From an uncultured Collinsella sp. (GTDB taxonomy: Bacteria > Actinomycetota > Coriobacteriia > Coriobacteriales > Coriobacteriaceae), in contig URYT01000114.1 of assembly GCA_900552185.1 (NCBI GenBank), positions 1 through 6,106 on the forward strand: DNA of 6,106 nucleotides, read 5' to 3'. Numbering within the stretch: position 1 is the first letter of the stretch; each line of letters begins with the position of its first letter. The notes beneath the pieces were generated by a model that saw only the letters and a program-made list of their open reading frames with translations, had not been told where the DNA came from and ran no database searches. Shown piece by piece: positions 5,723-6,106 of the stretch. A program made the position numbers and the translations under genes.

Positions 5723-5787
5723 GTTCATCTCGATCTGTAACAGCTAGGACCGAAAAACTCGGCTAGATGTTACAGATTGAGATGAAC
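5723..5787 (+). repeat. 55-bp palindromic repeat, copy 4 (core 5728-5782, arms extended to 65 bp)
   Basis: This is the best-formed copy. The arms run 20 bp (5723-5742 with 5768-5787) with one mismatch, including GTTCA/TGAAC outside the shared core. Inside are GCTAG and CTAGA, then CCGA (5750-5753) pairing with TCGG (5759-5762) around an AAAAC-type loop. It starts 79 bp after copy 3, in the same orientation. Confidence 0.9.
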
Positions 5788-5811
5788 AGGAGGACGGGTG
5801 CGGTCTAAACA

Positions 5812-5850
5812 AAATGGCCCGCGCATCACACATCGATGCACGGGCCATTT
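5812..5850 (-). terminator. Rho-independent terminator of the second PTS gene, possibly bidirectional
   Basis: AAATGGCCCG (5812-5821) and CGGGCCATTT (5841-5850) pair perfectly. After one mismatch (C5822/A5840), GCAT/ATGC continues the stem. Read on the minus strand it ends in ATTTTGTTT, a good T-run. Read on the plus strand it ends in ATTTATTG, a weaker one that could also stop transcription from the LacI-type gene. It begins 32 bases after the stop codon at 5883-5885. Confidence 0.85.
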
Positions 5851-5882
5851 ATTGTCTGCAAGCGGCAGGTGGTGTCAGCGTC

Positions 5883-6106
5883 TTATGCCTCGAGGTTTTC
5901 CTCGATCCAGGCGACGGCACCCTTGGGATCCTTAGTGAGGTCGATGTACTGTTTGCCCTTGGGCGACAGCAGCGTGATGCCCAGGCGGTCGGTGTCGGCC
6001 TTCATCTCGTTGTAATAGGTGCGAACCTGCGGAGCCAGGACGATGACGTTGTACTGGTCCATGATGGCGTAGTGGCTGCCGTAGGCACCGGCGTTGGCGG
6101 TAATGT
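5883..6106 (-). CDS. PTS lactose-family EIIB domain, C-terminal fragment of a second EIICB or EIIB gene (5' end outside window)
   Basis: The minus-strand frame ending at the TAA in 5883-5885 is open to the window edge and encodes 73 residues. The sequence (NAGAYGSHYAIMDQYNVIVL, then APQVRTYYNEMKADTDRLGI, then GKQYIDLTKDP and a final WIEENLEA) aligns without gaps to the end of the LacE EIIB in this window. By hand count about 53 of 72 positions are identical. The phosphorylated cysteine and any EIIC domain lie beyond the edge, so I cannot tell a full EIICB from a free EIIB. It has its own terminator and points the same way as lacE-lacG, which suggests a neighbouring, duplicated beta-galactoside PTS operon. 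It is convergent with the LacI-type gene. Confidence 0.85.
   Translation of the reverse strand, partial: ITANAGAYGSHYAIMDQYNVIVLAPQVRTYYNEMKADTDRLGITLLSPKGKQYIDLTKDPKGAVAWIEENLEA

Overview
The window reads as a carbohydrate-use locus from a moderately GC-rich gut anaerobe. The proteins resemble lactose-PTS components of Gram-positive bacteria, but the codon use is GC-rich and almost avoids TTA, CTA and TCA. Together with strong AAGGAG-type ribosome sites, this suggests a coriobacterium such as Collinsella. That assignment is an inference from style; there is no marker gene here.

Layout from left to right. (1) 1-105, plus strand: the last 34 codons of a gene that looks like a DeoR/GlpR-type regulator. 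(2) 203-764, minus strand: a type II toxin-antitoxin pair, with a Phd/YefM-like antitoxin first and a RelE/ParE-like toxin overlapping it by 11 bp, behind an extended -10 promoter. (3) 833-972: two copies of a 55-bp palindromic repeat. (4) 991-4339, minus strand: a lactose-type operon, lacE (EIICB permease) then lacG (6-phospho-beta-galactosidase), with a strong terminator at its end and a hairpin between the genes. (5) 4340-4614: a divergent control region holding a 26-bp perfect palindrome with a LacI-family core, plus a repeated half-site. (6) 4615-5625, plus strand: a LacI-family regulator. (7) 5649-5787: two more copies of the same 55-bp repeat. (8) 5812-6106, minus strand: a terminator and the C-terminal 73 codons of a second lactose-family EIIB, about 74% identical to the LacE EIIB over 72 aligned residues.

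How it works together (inferred): LacE imports lactose or a related beta-galactoside and phosphorylates it at C6 of galactose. LacG then hydrolyses the phosphorylated sugar in the cytoplasm. The divergent LacI-type protein probably represses lacE-lacG by binding the palindrome. No EIIA and no tagatose-6-phosphate pathway genes are visible, so these must lie elsewhere.

The least explained signal is the family of four 55-bp hairpin repeats. They occur as two same-orientation doublets, each with a pitch of about 80 bp, that bracket the regulator-permease-hydrolase module.
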